Below are positions 16,950 through 25,400 of a DNA stretch of 64,000 nt, piece after piece. Source of the stretch: Pseudalkalibacillus hwajinpoensis. GTDB taxonomy: Bacteria; Bacillota; Bacilli; Bacillales; Guptibacillaceae. Position numbers and translations under genes: made by a program. The notes beneath the pieces were generated by a model. It ran no database searches and was not told the origin of the DNA. It was given only the letters and a program-made list of their open reading frames with translations. Each line of letters opens with the position of its first letter. The stretch's first letter is position 1. Location of the stretch: assembly GCF_015234585.1 (NCBI RefSeq), contig NZ_JADFCM010000008.1, positions 372,001-436,000 of the forward strand. Reading direction: 5' to 3'.

Positions 16950-18773
16950 ATGCAGTCACTATGGTTTACATTGCTTACGTGTATAGCATTCATGGTGCTT
17001 GTTGGATACATAGCTTATCGCAAAACAAGAGGAACAACGAATGGGTCAGAAGGTTATTTTCTGGCAGGAAGAGGATTAAGTGGTGGGTTTATAGCAGGAT
17101 CGCTTTTGCTAACGAACCTTTCTGCTGAGCAGCTAGTTGGATTAAACGGCCAGGCGTTTCGGACGAATCTATCGAACATGGCCTGGGAAGTAACGGCAGG
17201 TGTAGCGGTTGTTCTCATGGGACTTTATTTGCTACCAAAATATTTGAACATGTCGATTACAACCCTTCCTGAATTTCTTAGTAAACGGTTTGATGAAGGG
17301 GTGCGTCGCTATACTGTCGTTTTATTTATGGTTGGGTACGTACTCGTCACGATTCCTTCGATGCTCTACTCTGGGGCTCTAGCCGTTCTGAAATTGTTTG
17401 ATGTACCATCGATTTTAGGCATTACATACACCCAGTCGATCTGGGTTGTGATTTGGGGGATCGGCCTTATCGGTGCGGTATATGCGATCTTCGGCGGGTT
17501 AAAAGCCGTTGCCGTTTCCGATACGATCAATGGAGTCGGTCTACTCATTATCGGAGCGCTCGTTCCGATTCTCGGACTTATCGCACTCGGAGATGGCGCT
17601 TTTCTAAACGGTGTAAAAACCATCACAACGACAAATCCCGAAAAACTGAACGCGATTGGCGGAGCGGATGATTCGGTTCCATTCGGTACAATTTTCACCG
17701 GTCTGATTATCGCCAACATGTTTTACTGGGCAACAAATCAATACGTAATTCAGCGCACGCTCGGTGCACAGAGTTTAAAGGAAGGACAGAAAGGTGTTAT
17801 TTTTTCCGGATTCTTTAAGCTTCTCATTCCGATTTTCATGATGATTCCAGGCGTTATCGCTTTTCATCTTTATGAAGGGAACCTTAAGTCCGTTGACCTT
17901 GCGTATCCTACGCTCGTAACGAACGTGCTACCACCTTACTTGTCTGGCTTTTTCTTAGCTGTATTGCTTGGGGCCGTCTTAAGTTCGTACAACTCCCTTT
18001 TGAATAGTGCTTCAACGATGTTTGCTCTTGATATTTATAAGCCTGCGTTTAAAAAGGATGCCTCAGACGAACAGCTGATTAAATCAAGTAAGTGGTTCGG
18101 CTCCATTATTGCACTCGTTACGTTTTTCGTGTCACCAATGTTGATGTATGCACCAAATGGATTGTGGGACTTGATTCGCAAATTCACCGGCTTTTTCAAT
18201 ATTCCTATTGTGGCTGTTGTATTGATCGGAATTATCTCGAAGAAGGTGCCGGCATTAGCGGCGAAGGTAGCAATCGTTTTCCATGTGGTCGCCTACTACA
18301 TGATGGTGTGGGGAACAGAACAGCTCTTTGGCCTACCGCTCGACATTCACTTTATTCATATTTACGGTATTCTATTTGTCGCTGAAGTGGCGATCATGTT
18401 TGGTATTGCTTACGTTAAGCCACAGAAAAAAGCTTATGTTTTCCCGAAGGCTTCAAAGGTCAATATGACGCCGTGGAAATACAGCGTGCCGGCTGGTATT
18501 TTATTAATCGCAAGCATTTGCGAAACGTACATCCTTTTCTCACCAATTGGTGTAGCCTATGCAGATGGCATGATTTCGCCTTCATTCCTACCAGCGACCG
18601 GAGCTCTTTCGGTTGTGACGCTTATCGCATTCGCTACTGCAACGAAGAGCTGGGAGCGTAAGTACGGTCATGCTGTTCGACGAGCGAAGGAAGCTGTGAA
18701 AGAAACAGGAAAAGAAGTAGGGGGCCAAAAGCAAAGTCCTCAGATGAACTACTTTTCTGAAAAAGATTTTTAA
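16950..18773 (+). CDS. Sodium:solute symporter family transporter (SSS, SglT/YidK-like)
   Basis: 607 residues with about 14 membrane segments. Family signatures: GYFLAGRGLSGGFIAGSLLLTNLSAEQLVGLNG in the first helices (split motif around residues 36-66), ITTLPEFLSKRF near 96, and the LNSASTMFALDIY stretch near 350 that forms part of the sodium site. The sequence is closer to sugar-type (SglT, YidK) than proline-type members, so a sugar or polyol with Na+ is the likely cargo. ATG with GAGGAGGAG upstream. The C-terminal 40 residues are hydrophilic. Monocistronic with its own terminator; no catabolic gene adjacent. Confidence 0.85.
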   Translation: MQSLWFTLLTCIAFMVLVGYIAYRKTRGTTNGSEGYFLAGRGLSGGFIAGSLLLTNLSAEQLVGLNGQAFRTNLSNMAWEVTAGVAVVLMGLYLLPKYLNMSITTLPEFLSKRFDEGVRRYTVVLFMVGYVLVTIPSMLYSGALAVLKLFDVPSILGITYTQSIWVVIWGIGLIGAVYAIFGGLKAVAVSDTINGVGLLIIGALVPILGLIALGDGAFLNGVKTITTTNPEKLNAIGGADDSVPFGTIFTGLIIANMFYWATNQYVIQRTLGAQSLKEGQKGVIFSGFFKLLIPIFMMIPGVIAFHLYEGNLKSVDLAYPTLVTNVLPPYLSGFFLAVLLGAVLSSYNSLLNSASTMFALDIYKPAFKKDASDEQLIKSSKWFGSIIALVTFFVSPMLMYAPNGLWDLIRKFTGFFNIPIVAVVLIGIISKKVPALAAKVAIVFHVVAYYMMVWGTEQLFGLPLDIHFIHIYGILFVAEVAIMFGIAYVKPQKKAYVFPKASKVNMTPWKYSVPAGILLIASICETYILFSPIGVAYADGMISPSFLPATGALSVVTLIAFATATKSWERKYGHAVRRAKEAVKETGKEVGGQKQSPQMNYFSEKDF

Positions 18774-18797
18774 TAAATGATGTCCATTGAATGAAAC

Positions 18798-18838
18798 AGG
18801 AGCCCGCTTCATCTTAAGTGATGAAGCAGGCTCCTTTT
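18798..18838 (+). terminator. Rho-independent terminator
   Basis: Stem AGGAGCCCGCTTCATC against GATGAAGCAGGCTCCT with a TTAAGT loop and TTTT. Confidence 0.9.
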
Positions 18839-19160
18839 AATTTTCTTATATGGAAACATGACTAGAGACTGTTTTCCTTTCTTTAAACATATTCTGAAGG
18901 TTGGTGAAGAATTCTACTTTAGAAGTGCTTCTTTAACTGGTGCATGAAAAGATATGCTAATTGTAGCTGGTCTTAGAAATTTGATAGACCTGTTTTATGG
19001 TGAAATAAGGATTTGGCAAGGAGGGGATGTTCAGTTTTAGGGCAGTTTTATGGAAGACTTGAATTCGAGATAATACCAAAAATTTGTGTGAAACACTTGA
19101 ATTAAAAGGTATTGCCTATAAATGTATAGAATGTGATATATTCCATTAATTTCAAAGGGG
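18839..19160. other. 322-bp intergenic region, no gene seen
   Basis: No ORF with a ribosome site on either strand. TATAAA at 19120-19125 and TATAGA nearby could be a -10 for the methyltransferase gene, but no matching -35 box stands out. Confidence 0.3.
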
Positions 19161-19727
19161 ATGTCTACAATTAAAACAAAAAAAGCAATTAAAGTTGTTA
19201 TTGGCGCAGGGGAACACTCGAATAATCCTGATTGGATTCAAACTCAAGAAGCAGAATTAGATTTATTAAATGAAGACCATTGGAAAAGCAGATTTAAAGT
19301 GAATTCAATAGAGGCTATTTTAGCGGAACACGTATGGGAGCATTTAACATACGAAGAAGGAAAGGCAGCCGCATTAAATTGTTTTAACTATCTAAAACCA
19401 AGTGGTTACATTCGTTGCGCCGTTCCAGATGGTTATTTTCCTGATAAAGATTACCAACAGGTAGTTCAAGTAGGAGGACCTGGTCCAAGTGATCATCCAG
19501 CAGCGACTCATAAAATTGTACATAATTATAAAACGTTAAAATCAATGTTTGAAGAGGCTGGATATAAAGTTAACTTACTAGAATATTGTAATGAAAACGG
19601 AGAGTTTATTTATAATGATTGGGATGAGAAAGAAGGGTTCATCTATCGCTCAAAGAGGTTTGATCATCGCAATGCAGAAGGAGAATTAGGTTTTGTTTCT
19701 GTCATAGTTGATGCTATCAAACCTTAA
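19161..19727 (+). CDS. SAM-dependent methyltransferase-like protein
   Basis: 188 residues resembling the class I methyltransferases of the COG4627 kind: KVVIGAGEHSNNPDWIQ at the N-terminus (a reduced SAM-binding loop), then SIEAILAEHVWEHLTYEEGKAAALNCFNYLKPSGYIRCAVPD, where AEHVWEHL and LKPSGYIR are the family motifs 4-6. The usual GxGxG is only GAG, so the SAM site may be altered. Substrate unknown. The ATG at 19161 directly abuts AAAGGGG (19154-19160); the ATT at 19170 is at the ideal distance. It ends at a terminator and is not clearly part of an operon. Confidence 0.7.
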   Translation: MSTIKTKKAIKVVIGAGEHSNNPDWIQTQEAELDLLNEDHWKSRFKVNSIEAILAEHVWEHLTYEEGKAAALNCFNYLKPSGYIRCAVPDGYFPDKDYQQVVQVGGPGPSDHPAATHKIVHNYKTLKSMFEEAGYKVNLLEYCNENGEFIYNDWDEKEGFIYRSKRFDHRNAEGELGFVSVIVDAIKP

Positions 19728-19752
19728 TATTCTAATTTTCTTATTCAATGTA

Positions 19753-19784
19753 ACGGAGCGTTTGTTCAATAAAGACGGTCGCTC
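19753..19784. repeat. Short intergenic repeat, copy 1
   Basis: CGGAGCGTTTGTTCAATAAA followed by a pairing GGTCGCTC. A second copy is at 21787-21817. Both lie directly after a gene and can fold as a weak hairpin. Confidence 0.5.
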
Positions 19785-19800
19785 ATATTTAAAGTAGGAT

Positions 19801-19842
19801 AAAAAGAGGCATAATTTATATTGTTGTCTCTTTTTGTTTTTA
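19801..19842 (+). terminator. Rho-independent terminator
   Basis: AAAAAGAG against CTCTTTTT with an AT-rich loop of 19 bases, then TGTTTTTA. Ends the methyltransferase gene. Confidence 0.65.
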
Positions 19843-19886
19843 CATTTTTCACCTCAGTGTTATATTAAAATAAGAACAAGTGTTTG
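19839..19886 (+). promoter_or_regulatory. Candidate sigma-A promoter with LexA-like box for the M3 peptidase
   Basis: TTTACA at 19839-19844 and TATATT at 19861-19866 are 16 bases apart. Immediately downstream, 19873-19886 reads AGAACAAGTGTTTG, which matches the Bacillus LexA (DinR) consensus CGAACRNRYGTTYG at 13 of 14 positions. A repressor here would block the promoter. This is pattern matching only. Confidence 0.4.
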
Positions 19887-19920
19887 TGTTCATTAATACA
19901 TATGTTGCAAGGAGGAGAAC

Positions 19921-21717
19921 ATGGAGAAGATAAGTTATCCAAAAGTATGGAATTTAGATAACGTTTTTTATGGGGGCAGTAAATCAGGTCAATTTATAGA
20001 TCATATCAAGGAATTAGAGGAGCTTATACATGAGCTAGAAGGTAATGTTGAATCTTTTACTTCTTTAATTCTTACTAATGAAATTAGTAATATTGTAGAT
20101 TTAGTGGGAAACGTGGGAAAGATTCGCTTGCACATTACACAGGCTAACTCGTTTATCACGTGTCTTCTGGCACAAAATCCAAAGGATCAAGATGCTGCGA
20201 GTCTAAGAGGAAAAGTTGCTCAAAAAGAGTCGCGTTTCGAAAAAATATTATCGGAAATAAAGAAGACATTATCAAATACTGATGAAGATGTATGGAGAGA
20301 TATACTAGAAAATAAAGAGTTAGAAGACTATAGATTTATCCTCAACGAATGGCGAGAAAACGCAAATTCGAATTTGTCAGAAGAGGAGTTAAGTTTAATT
20401 TCTGACTTAATGGTTGATGGATACCATGCTTGGGGCCATTTTTATAGAAATTTAGTAAGTAGTATTAGCGTAAAGATAAGGGTTGATGGAAAAGAAGAAG
20501 ATCTATCAGTTGGACAAGCCCTTAACTTGCGGTCACATCCTGAGGAAGAAGTGCGTAAGGAAGCTCATAATGCACTAGAATCAATATGGAAAGAGAAAGA
20601 AGAACTTTTTGCGAAAGTCATAAATCACATTGCTGGCTTTCGTATACAAATACATAACAAATATGGAATAAACAATGTTCTGGAAAATCCTTTGAAGAAG
20701 AACAGAATGAAAGAAGAAACGCTAAATACGATGTGGTCAGTAATTAGTTCATATAAACAACCTTTCTCGAAGTACCTGGAGCGAAAAGCTGAAATGATGG
20801 GCAATTCTAGTATGAAGGCTTATAACTTTTGGGCTCCTATTACAAAGAATGATCACGAAATGAACTACGATGAAGCTACGACGTTCATTACGGAGCATTT
20901 TAGTCAGTTCGGAAATGAATTAGAAAGTTTTGTTAAAGAAGCTTTTAATGAAGGTTGGATAGAAGCTGAAAATCGTCCGAATAAGTCTGCTGTTCCGTTT
21001 TGTGCTAGTTTTCCAGTTACAGGTGAATCAAGAGTTTTTATGACATATAGCGGTACCTTTATAGATGTACTAACACTTGTTCATGAACTGGGGCATGGTT
21101 TTCATAATTATGCCATGAACGCTGTTGAGGGTATAAATAAGCAATATCCATTGAGTATTGCTGAAACAGCTTCAACCTTCTCAGAAATGATTATTTTTGA
21201 TGCCTCAATGAAAAAAGCAAAAACTAAAAAAGAAAAAATATTTATACTAGATGAGAAATTGAAACGTAGTGTTATGAACTTCATGAATATACATTCGAGG
21301 TTCTTATTTGAGCAGAGATTTTATGAGGAACGTAAAAGTGGTATCGTTTCACCCAAACGTTTAAATCAATTAATGGAACAATCAATAAATGAAGCGTACG
21401 AGGGTTCTTTAGATCAACCTTCAATCTATTCCTGGGTTTGGACACCTCACTACTATATTACGCAATCCCCGTTCTACAATTTCCCTTATACTTTTGGCTA
21501 TTTATTTGCTTTAGGAATTTATGCGAAGGCAAAAGAGAAGGGAAAAGGATTTGAAAAAGATTATTTGAAATTACTCCGTGATTCAGGAAGTATGAATGTG
21601 GAAGATTTAGTTATGAAACATTTAGGAGAAGACATTACTTCTAAGGAATTCTGGGAAGCAGGAATGGAAGTATGTTTGAAGGATGTGGAAGAGTTTTTAG
21701 AATTAACTTCGGGTTAA
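19921..21717 (+). CDS. pepF: M3-family oligoendopeptidase F
   Basis: 598 residues, the usual size for PepF-type thimet-like peptidases. The zinc site HELGH is at 388-392 with the downstream Glu in SIAETASTFSEM (third ligand). The helical N-terminal half forms the lid over a deep channel that limits substrates to short peptides. Cytosolic, no signal peptide; degrades oligopeptides of about 7-17 residues. The C-terminal HYYITQSPFYNFPYTFGYLF is the conserved substrate-binding Tyr-rich stretch. ATG with AGGAGGAG upstream. This is a divergent PepF of the M3B type, and a second copy elsewhere in the genome would be normal. Confidence 0.9.
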   Translation: MEKISYPKVWNLDNVFYGGSKSGQFIDHIKELEELIHELEGNVESFTSLILTNEISNIVDLVGNVGKIRLHITQANSFITCLLAQNPKDQDAASLRGKVAQKESRFEKILSEIKKTLSNTDEDVWRDILENKELEDYRFILNEWRENANSNLSEEELSLISDLMVDGYHAWGHFYRNLVSSISVKIRVDGKEEDLSVGQALNLRSHPEEEVRKEAHNALESIWKEKEELFAKVINHIAGFRIQIHNKYGINNVLENPLKKNRMKEETLNTMWSVISSYKQPFSKYLERKAEMMGNSSMKAYNFWAPITKNDHEMNYDEATTFITEHFSQFGNELESFVKEAFNEGWIEAENRPNKSAVPFCASFPVTGESRVFMTYSGTFIDVLTLVHELGHGFHNYAMNAVEGINKQYPLSIAETASTFSEMIIFDASMKKAKTKKEKIFILDEKLKRSVMNFMNIHSRFLFEQRFYEERKSGIVSPKRLNQLMEQSINEAYEGSLDQPSIYSWVWTPHYYITQSPFYNFPYTFGYLFALGIYAKAKEKGKGFEKDYLKLLRDSGSMNVEDLVMKHLGEDITSKEFWEAGMEVCLKDVEEFLELTSG

Positions 21718-21786
21718 ACTGAGGGAATCTTATATAATGTGAACTACCTTGATTGGAATATCTCAATATCAAGTATTCAACAATCT

Positions 21787-21817
21787 CGGAGCGTTTGCTT
21801 AATAAAAAGTAAGCGCT
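21787..21817. repeat. Short intergenic repeat, copy 2
   Basis: CGGAGCGTTTGCTTAATAAA then AAGTAAGCGCT; the arms AGCG-GCTTA and TAAGC-GCT pair. Same core as 19753-19784 with two differences. A shortened relative (CTCGGAGCTTAACCG) lies near 23871. Confidence 0.5.
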
Positions 21818-21972
21818 ACATGTCATTTAACAGCGGGTTAGTAGAAAGGATCCTTACATATTAATAACCAATTGTTGATGAAGAGAGTAAAAAAGAAGAA
21901 CAATAAAAATGAAATTCTGACCGTGTATAACCATTCAATAGTGATAAATTATACTTGTAGGGTGATTAGTCG

Positions 21973-22644
21973 ATGATAGGAATAAGCATAGCAACGAAGT
22001 GGGAGTACGAAGCAACATTGGAATACTTCGGAATAAAAGATAACGAACGTTTCAGTTATCCATATGGGGAGTATTTCATGAGAACAAGGAATGATACCGA
22101 ACTTGTTTTTTATAGTACCGGTGTAAGAAAAGTAAATGGTGTTGGTGGTAATCAGTATATGATTTCTAAATTTAATTTAACTAAAGTAATCGTTGCTGGA
22201 ACATGTGCAGGAATAGATGATCAGTTTCGTCATTTAGATATTTTTGTACCCGACAAAGCCGTTCAATATGATTGCACGGTAAAAGAAATTGAGCCTTTTA
22301 TTAAACAATCCTTCATCGTTCATATTGATCTATCAAAATATGGAGATGATTTTTATAAAGGAACAATTGGCACCGCTGATAAAGCAGTCGTTATGTGGAA
22401 GGACTATTTAGAACTGAAGAAAAACGAAATAACCATAGCGGATACCGAAGCGGGAGCAATTGCTTATATTTGTAAGAAGAATGATGTTGAATGCATTATT
22501 GTTAAAGGAATATCTGATTTTCCAACGGATGAAAGAAACGCTAATAAATTCGAATCGAACATTGAACAAATGAATGTTTATTTAGAAAATACCCCGAAAG
22601 TTATGAACAAAATATTTGGCGAATATTTAAATAGATTTATATAA
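21973..22644 (+). CDS. Nucleoside phosphorylase-superfamily protein (MTA/SAH nucleosidase-like)
   Basis: 223 residues. VIVAGTCAGIDDQFRHLDIFVPDKAVQYD matches the core of the PNP/UDP phosphorylase fold, where G(T/S)xGG becomes GTCAG. The C-terminal part has IADTEAGAIAYICKKNDVECIIVKGISD, equivalent to the ME(S/A)xA-to-KxISD stretch whose Asp protonates the base; here the ME pair is replaced by DTEAGA, keeping the Glu. It probably cleaves or binds a purine nucleoside; substrate is uncertain. ATG at 21973 with no strong ribosome site, only GTAGGGTG. Single gene. Confidence 0.75.
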   Translation: MIGISIATKWEYEATLEYFGIKDNERFSYPYGEYFMRTRNDTELVFYSTGVRKVNGVGGNQYMISKFNLTKVIVAGTCAGIDDQFRHLDIFVPDKAVQYDCTVKEIEPFIKQSFIVHIDLSKYGDDFYKGTIGTADKAVVMWKDYLELKKNEITIADTEAGAIAYICKKNDVECIIVKGISDFPTDERNANKFESNIEQMNVYLENTPKVMNKIFGEYLNRFI

Positions 22645-23021
22645 AATATGAAGCTTAATAGAAAGGTTATGGTTGTTGATAGAACGAAATACCACCAATC
22701 CTTCCACATAGATGTTTTTTGCAATAAACATTTACTTGCTTTTGAAAAAAGCATTTATTCTCTCTTTAAGATAGAAGATTTATTTTATATGTTACATTGT
22801 TTCGATTTGTAGAAACCATATTAACACCTCATATTAGTATGTATGGGCATTTTGTAGAGTTTTAGAAAGACTATTAATTGCCCCTTTGCTGTTTAAAATC
22901 AAAACGATATTGAAATTAGAAGAGCATTTAAATGTAGAATAAGGATAAAAGTTTCTTGCAGTAAACCGGTGCTTTTGATTAATACTAAGGAAGTGTAATA
23001 CTCAGGTTTTGCTATATTAGA
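22645..23021. other. Intergenic region, no gene seen
   Basis: AT-rich, with no ORF carrying a ribosome site, no terminator after the nucleosidase gene and no recognised regulatory element. Confidence 0.3.
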
Positions 23022-23036
23022 TTGTTATCAATTAAA

Positions 23037-23855
23037 ATGATTGAATTTTCTTTCGCTAAAGGGGGAATTAGTATTTACTACCTAAAGAAGGATCTATTTC
23101 TCATTTTTTCTGCCATCTTTTTTTTTCTAGGTATAATTCTATTTTCTTTTAAATTGTTTACATGGGGATTATTAACCCTCATATTCTTACTCATTCTCTA
23201 TTTTAAAAATAACAAATACCGTCTAACGATATCTTTGTTTATGTTTTTCTTAATAGGTCTATTGATGTTTCAAACTGGAAGCGCCTTTATCAATGAAATA
23301 AACATTACAGTAGAAACCAAAATCTTGATAAACAGAAGTTTACTCACTTTGATACTGATAGGTATTGTTTTTTCACTGGTCTTATTCAAAGGTGAAATTT
23401 CTATCTTTGGAAAAATGCCAGATTGGCAAAAACGTATTATACTGCCTTTCCATACGATGAAATTATCGTATTTTTTACTTTTTGGTCTAATGGGTTCCTG
23501 CATGATCCTTATACCATTATTTATCAATCAAGATATGGGCTACATAAAATCAGTTTTAGTTTTCGGATTATTGTTTGCTATAATTAACGCTACACTTGAA
23601 GAGTTAATTTGGAGAGGTATTATGTTATCAAGCCTACAAAGAGATGTTTCCACCTTTTATGCTGTCTTAATAACCAGTGTAGGGTTTGGCCTACTGCACA
23701 TATCTATTGGCATTTCTCTTTTTATAAGTTTGCTTTTTTCCTTAGGTGGTCTTTTCTATGCGATCGTAGTTTTAAAGACTAGGAGTATATATCCATCTAT
23801 AGCTTTTCATATCGTTATTAACTTGGGAATGGTTTTTAACGGTTGGATAATTTGA
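23037..23855 (+). CDS. CPBP-family intramembrane metalloprotease
   Basis: About 270 residues with eight or so membrane segments. The CPBP (Abi/CAAX) motifs are present: NATLEELIWRGIML (EExxxR), then GFGLLHISIGIS (motif 2 His) and SIAFHIVINLGMVFN (motif 3 His and Asn). These proteases sit in the membrane and in various bacteria process or protect against small peptides. The ATG at 23037 has no ribosome site; a strong AAAGGGGG (23058-23065) lies inside the frame and points to an ATT at 23073 as the real start, giving 260 residues. A small membrane protein follows. Confidence 0.8.
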   Translation: MIEFSFAKGGISIYYLKKDLFLIFSAIFFFLGIILFSFKLFTWGLLTLIFLLILYFKNNKYRLTISLFMFFLIGLLMFQTGSAFINEINITVETKILINRSLLTLILIGIVFSLVLFKGEISIFGKMPDWQKRIILPFHTMKLSYFLLFGLMGSCMILIPLFINQDMGYIKSVLVFGLLFAIINATLEELIWRGIMLSSLQRDVSTFYAVLITSVGFGLLHISIGISLFISLLFSLGGLFYAIVVLKTRSIYPSIAFHIVINLGMVFNGWII

Positions 23856-24006
23856 ACCTTTTCCATTATCTCGGAGCTTAACCGTTACTAGGATAAGCTT
23901 CTATTTTACTAAAATTAAGATTGAGTTAGTTATCAAAATTTGAAAGTATTGGTATTAAGTTGTTAGGCAGGATAACTGAAGAAAAGAATTTTAGGAGCTG
24001 AGATAC

Positions 24007-24216
24007 TTGCCTTTACTATTTTTATTACTAGCTATACTAGCATTGGGCTCATATGGAATTGTGATTTCTCCTATACTATTTCTATTGGCTATAGCTAGCT
24101 CTATTTATTATTCTAAGAAGGGAAAATATATTTTCGCTTCAGTCGTTACCTTTATTATTAGTGCATTCATTTTAATGACAATGTCAGTTATGGCACTCAT
24201 TTTTATGTTTGATTAG
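24007..24216 (+). CDS. 69-aa membrane protein
   Basis: Almost entirely hydrophobic (FLLLAILALGSYGIVISPIL; SVVTFIISAFILMTMSVMALIF) with a short YYSKKGKYI loop. TTG start with AGGAG eight bases upstream. It follows the CPBP protease by 151 bases. Function unknown. Confidence 0.5.
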   Translation: MPLLFLLLAILALGSYGIVISPILFLLAIASSIYYSKKGKYIFASVVTFIISAFILMTMSVMALIFMFD

Positions 24217-24392
24217 TATAGTCAATATAGAATGGTTTTGTATATGAAGTTCTTCTGAAGTCATGATGAGTGAGCATGATCGGATTTGTGATAGAGGCTC
24301 TCAATACATTCGCCTCCCTTTCTGTCATTACATAGAAAAACGAAATGAAAAAGAGCCATTCGTGACTGAATGACTTCTTATATAAGACTGGA

Positions 24393-25400
24393 TTAACTTT
24401 TGAATTCAAAACTCTCCGGTGGTATGGCATTTTTTATCGTTGAAGTATGCAGCTTCTTTTTCTTTCTTTTCAATTTGAGAGGCTTAGGAGAGGTTAAGTC
24501 ATATACGATACAGTTCACTGCTAGAATGGTTAATGCAAAGGCGGTAACGGGCGCAAGAATCATCCATGGAAAAGAAGAGGCGTACTGGAAATTTTGAGCG
24601 ATCAGCCCTGCCCACTCATTCGACATCGAAAATGAGTCCGTGAAGGCTTTTCCAGTTTCCATATCATACTCAATGATTCTGACGTCTGTGCCGCCTATGA
24701 ATACTTTCAAAAGACCAAGATGAGCAAAGACAACAAGGACCTGTCCGACTTGTTGAACGAAAAGGAGTAGTAACTTAGGATTCAGGAAAGGTGCTAGATG
24801 GTTTTTGAAAATATGAAATTTACTTCCGCCCATTGTCCTAGCGCTTTCTATGAATTCCTTTTTAGATATGAGATCGAGTTCATTTTGAATGTAAAGGGAA
24901 AGTACTGGTACACTGATGAAAATAAGCACGAGCATAGGGAAGACGACTTTCGTTACGGTATCATAGCTCCAGCTGAAGGTTAACACAACGGGAGCGATCA
25001 ATATGTAGGTAAAAATCGTAACCGGCGCATAGTGAAGCGCATCTGCAAGCCCGGCTAACAGTTTTCGAAAAGCACTCGGTAACCTAAACAAAAGATATCC
25101 GCCTATGAAAGAGAATAGCATTCGTCCGAAGGCAACGATGATGGATAGTCCAATGGTATACTTGGCCCCCTCGAGGAGCATGAGTACGAAGTTATTTCCA
25201 TCGAGATCACTCCCTAATGGAAACTGTAGGGAGGGCGGGAAAGGTGCTAAGGCAATGGCATTACGATTCTCATCATACAATACTTTTTCAGGTGGAGCCG
25301 GATCTGCAAACGTGGTGTATACGAAACTTCCTATAAGGAGGAATAAGATAAAGAGAGTGCCTCCTATTAACAACGGACGTTGGATTAATTGTTTCTTCAT
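24393..25400 (-). CDS. DppC-like ABC transporter permease (orphan)
   Basis: 335 residues with about six membrane segments and an N-terminal loop LQFPLGSDLDGNNFVLMLLEGAKYTIGLSIIVA that matches the DppC/OppC pattern (LGTDxxGRDxxSRxxxGxRxSL). The ATPase-contact loop is FIESARTMGGSKFHIFKNHLAPFL. It is the last gene of the seven-gene operon and overlaps the preceding permease by four bases (ATGA). No substrate-binding protein or ATPase lies nearby, which is unusual; it may borrow a general ATPase or serve self-protection or peptide recapture. Plasma membrane. Confidence 0.8.
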   Translation of the reverse strand: MKKQLIQRPLLIGGTLFILFLLIGSFVYTTFADPAPPEKVLYDENRNAIALAPFPPSLQFPLGSDLDGNNFVLMLLEGAKYTIGLSIIVAFGRMLFSFIGGYLLFRLPSAFRKLLAGLADALHYAPVTIFTYILIAPVVLTFSWSYDTVTKVVFPMLVLIFISVPVLSLYIQNELDLISKKEFIESARTMGGSKFHIFKNHLAPFLNPKLLLLFVQQVGQVLVVFAHLGLLKVFIGGTDVRIIEYDMETGKAFTDSFSMSNEWAGLIAQNFQYASSFPWMILAPVTAFALTILAVNCIVYDLTSPKPLKLKRKKKKLHTSTIKNAIPPESFEFKS

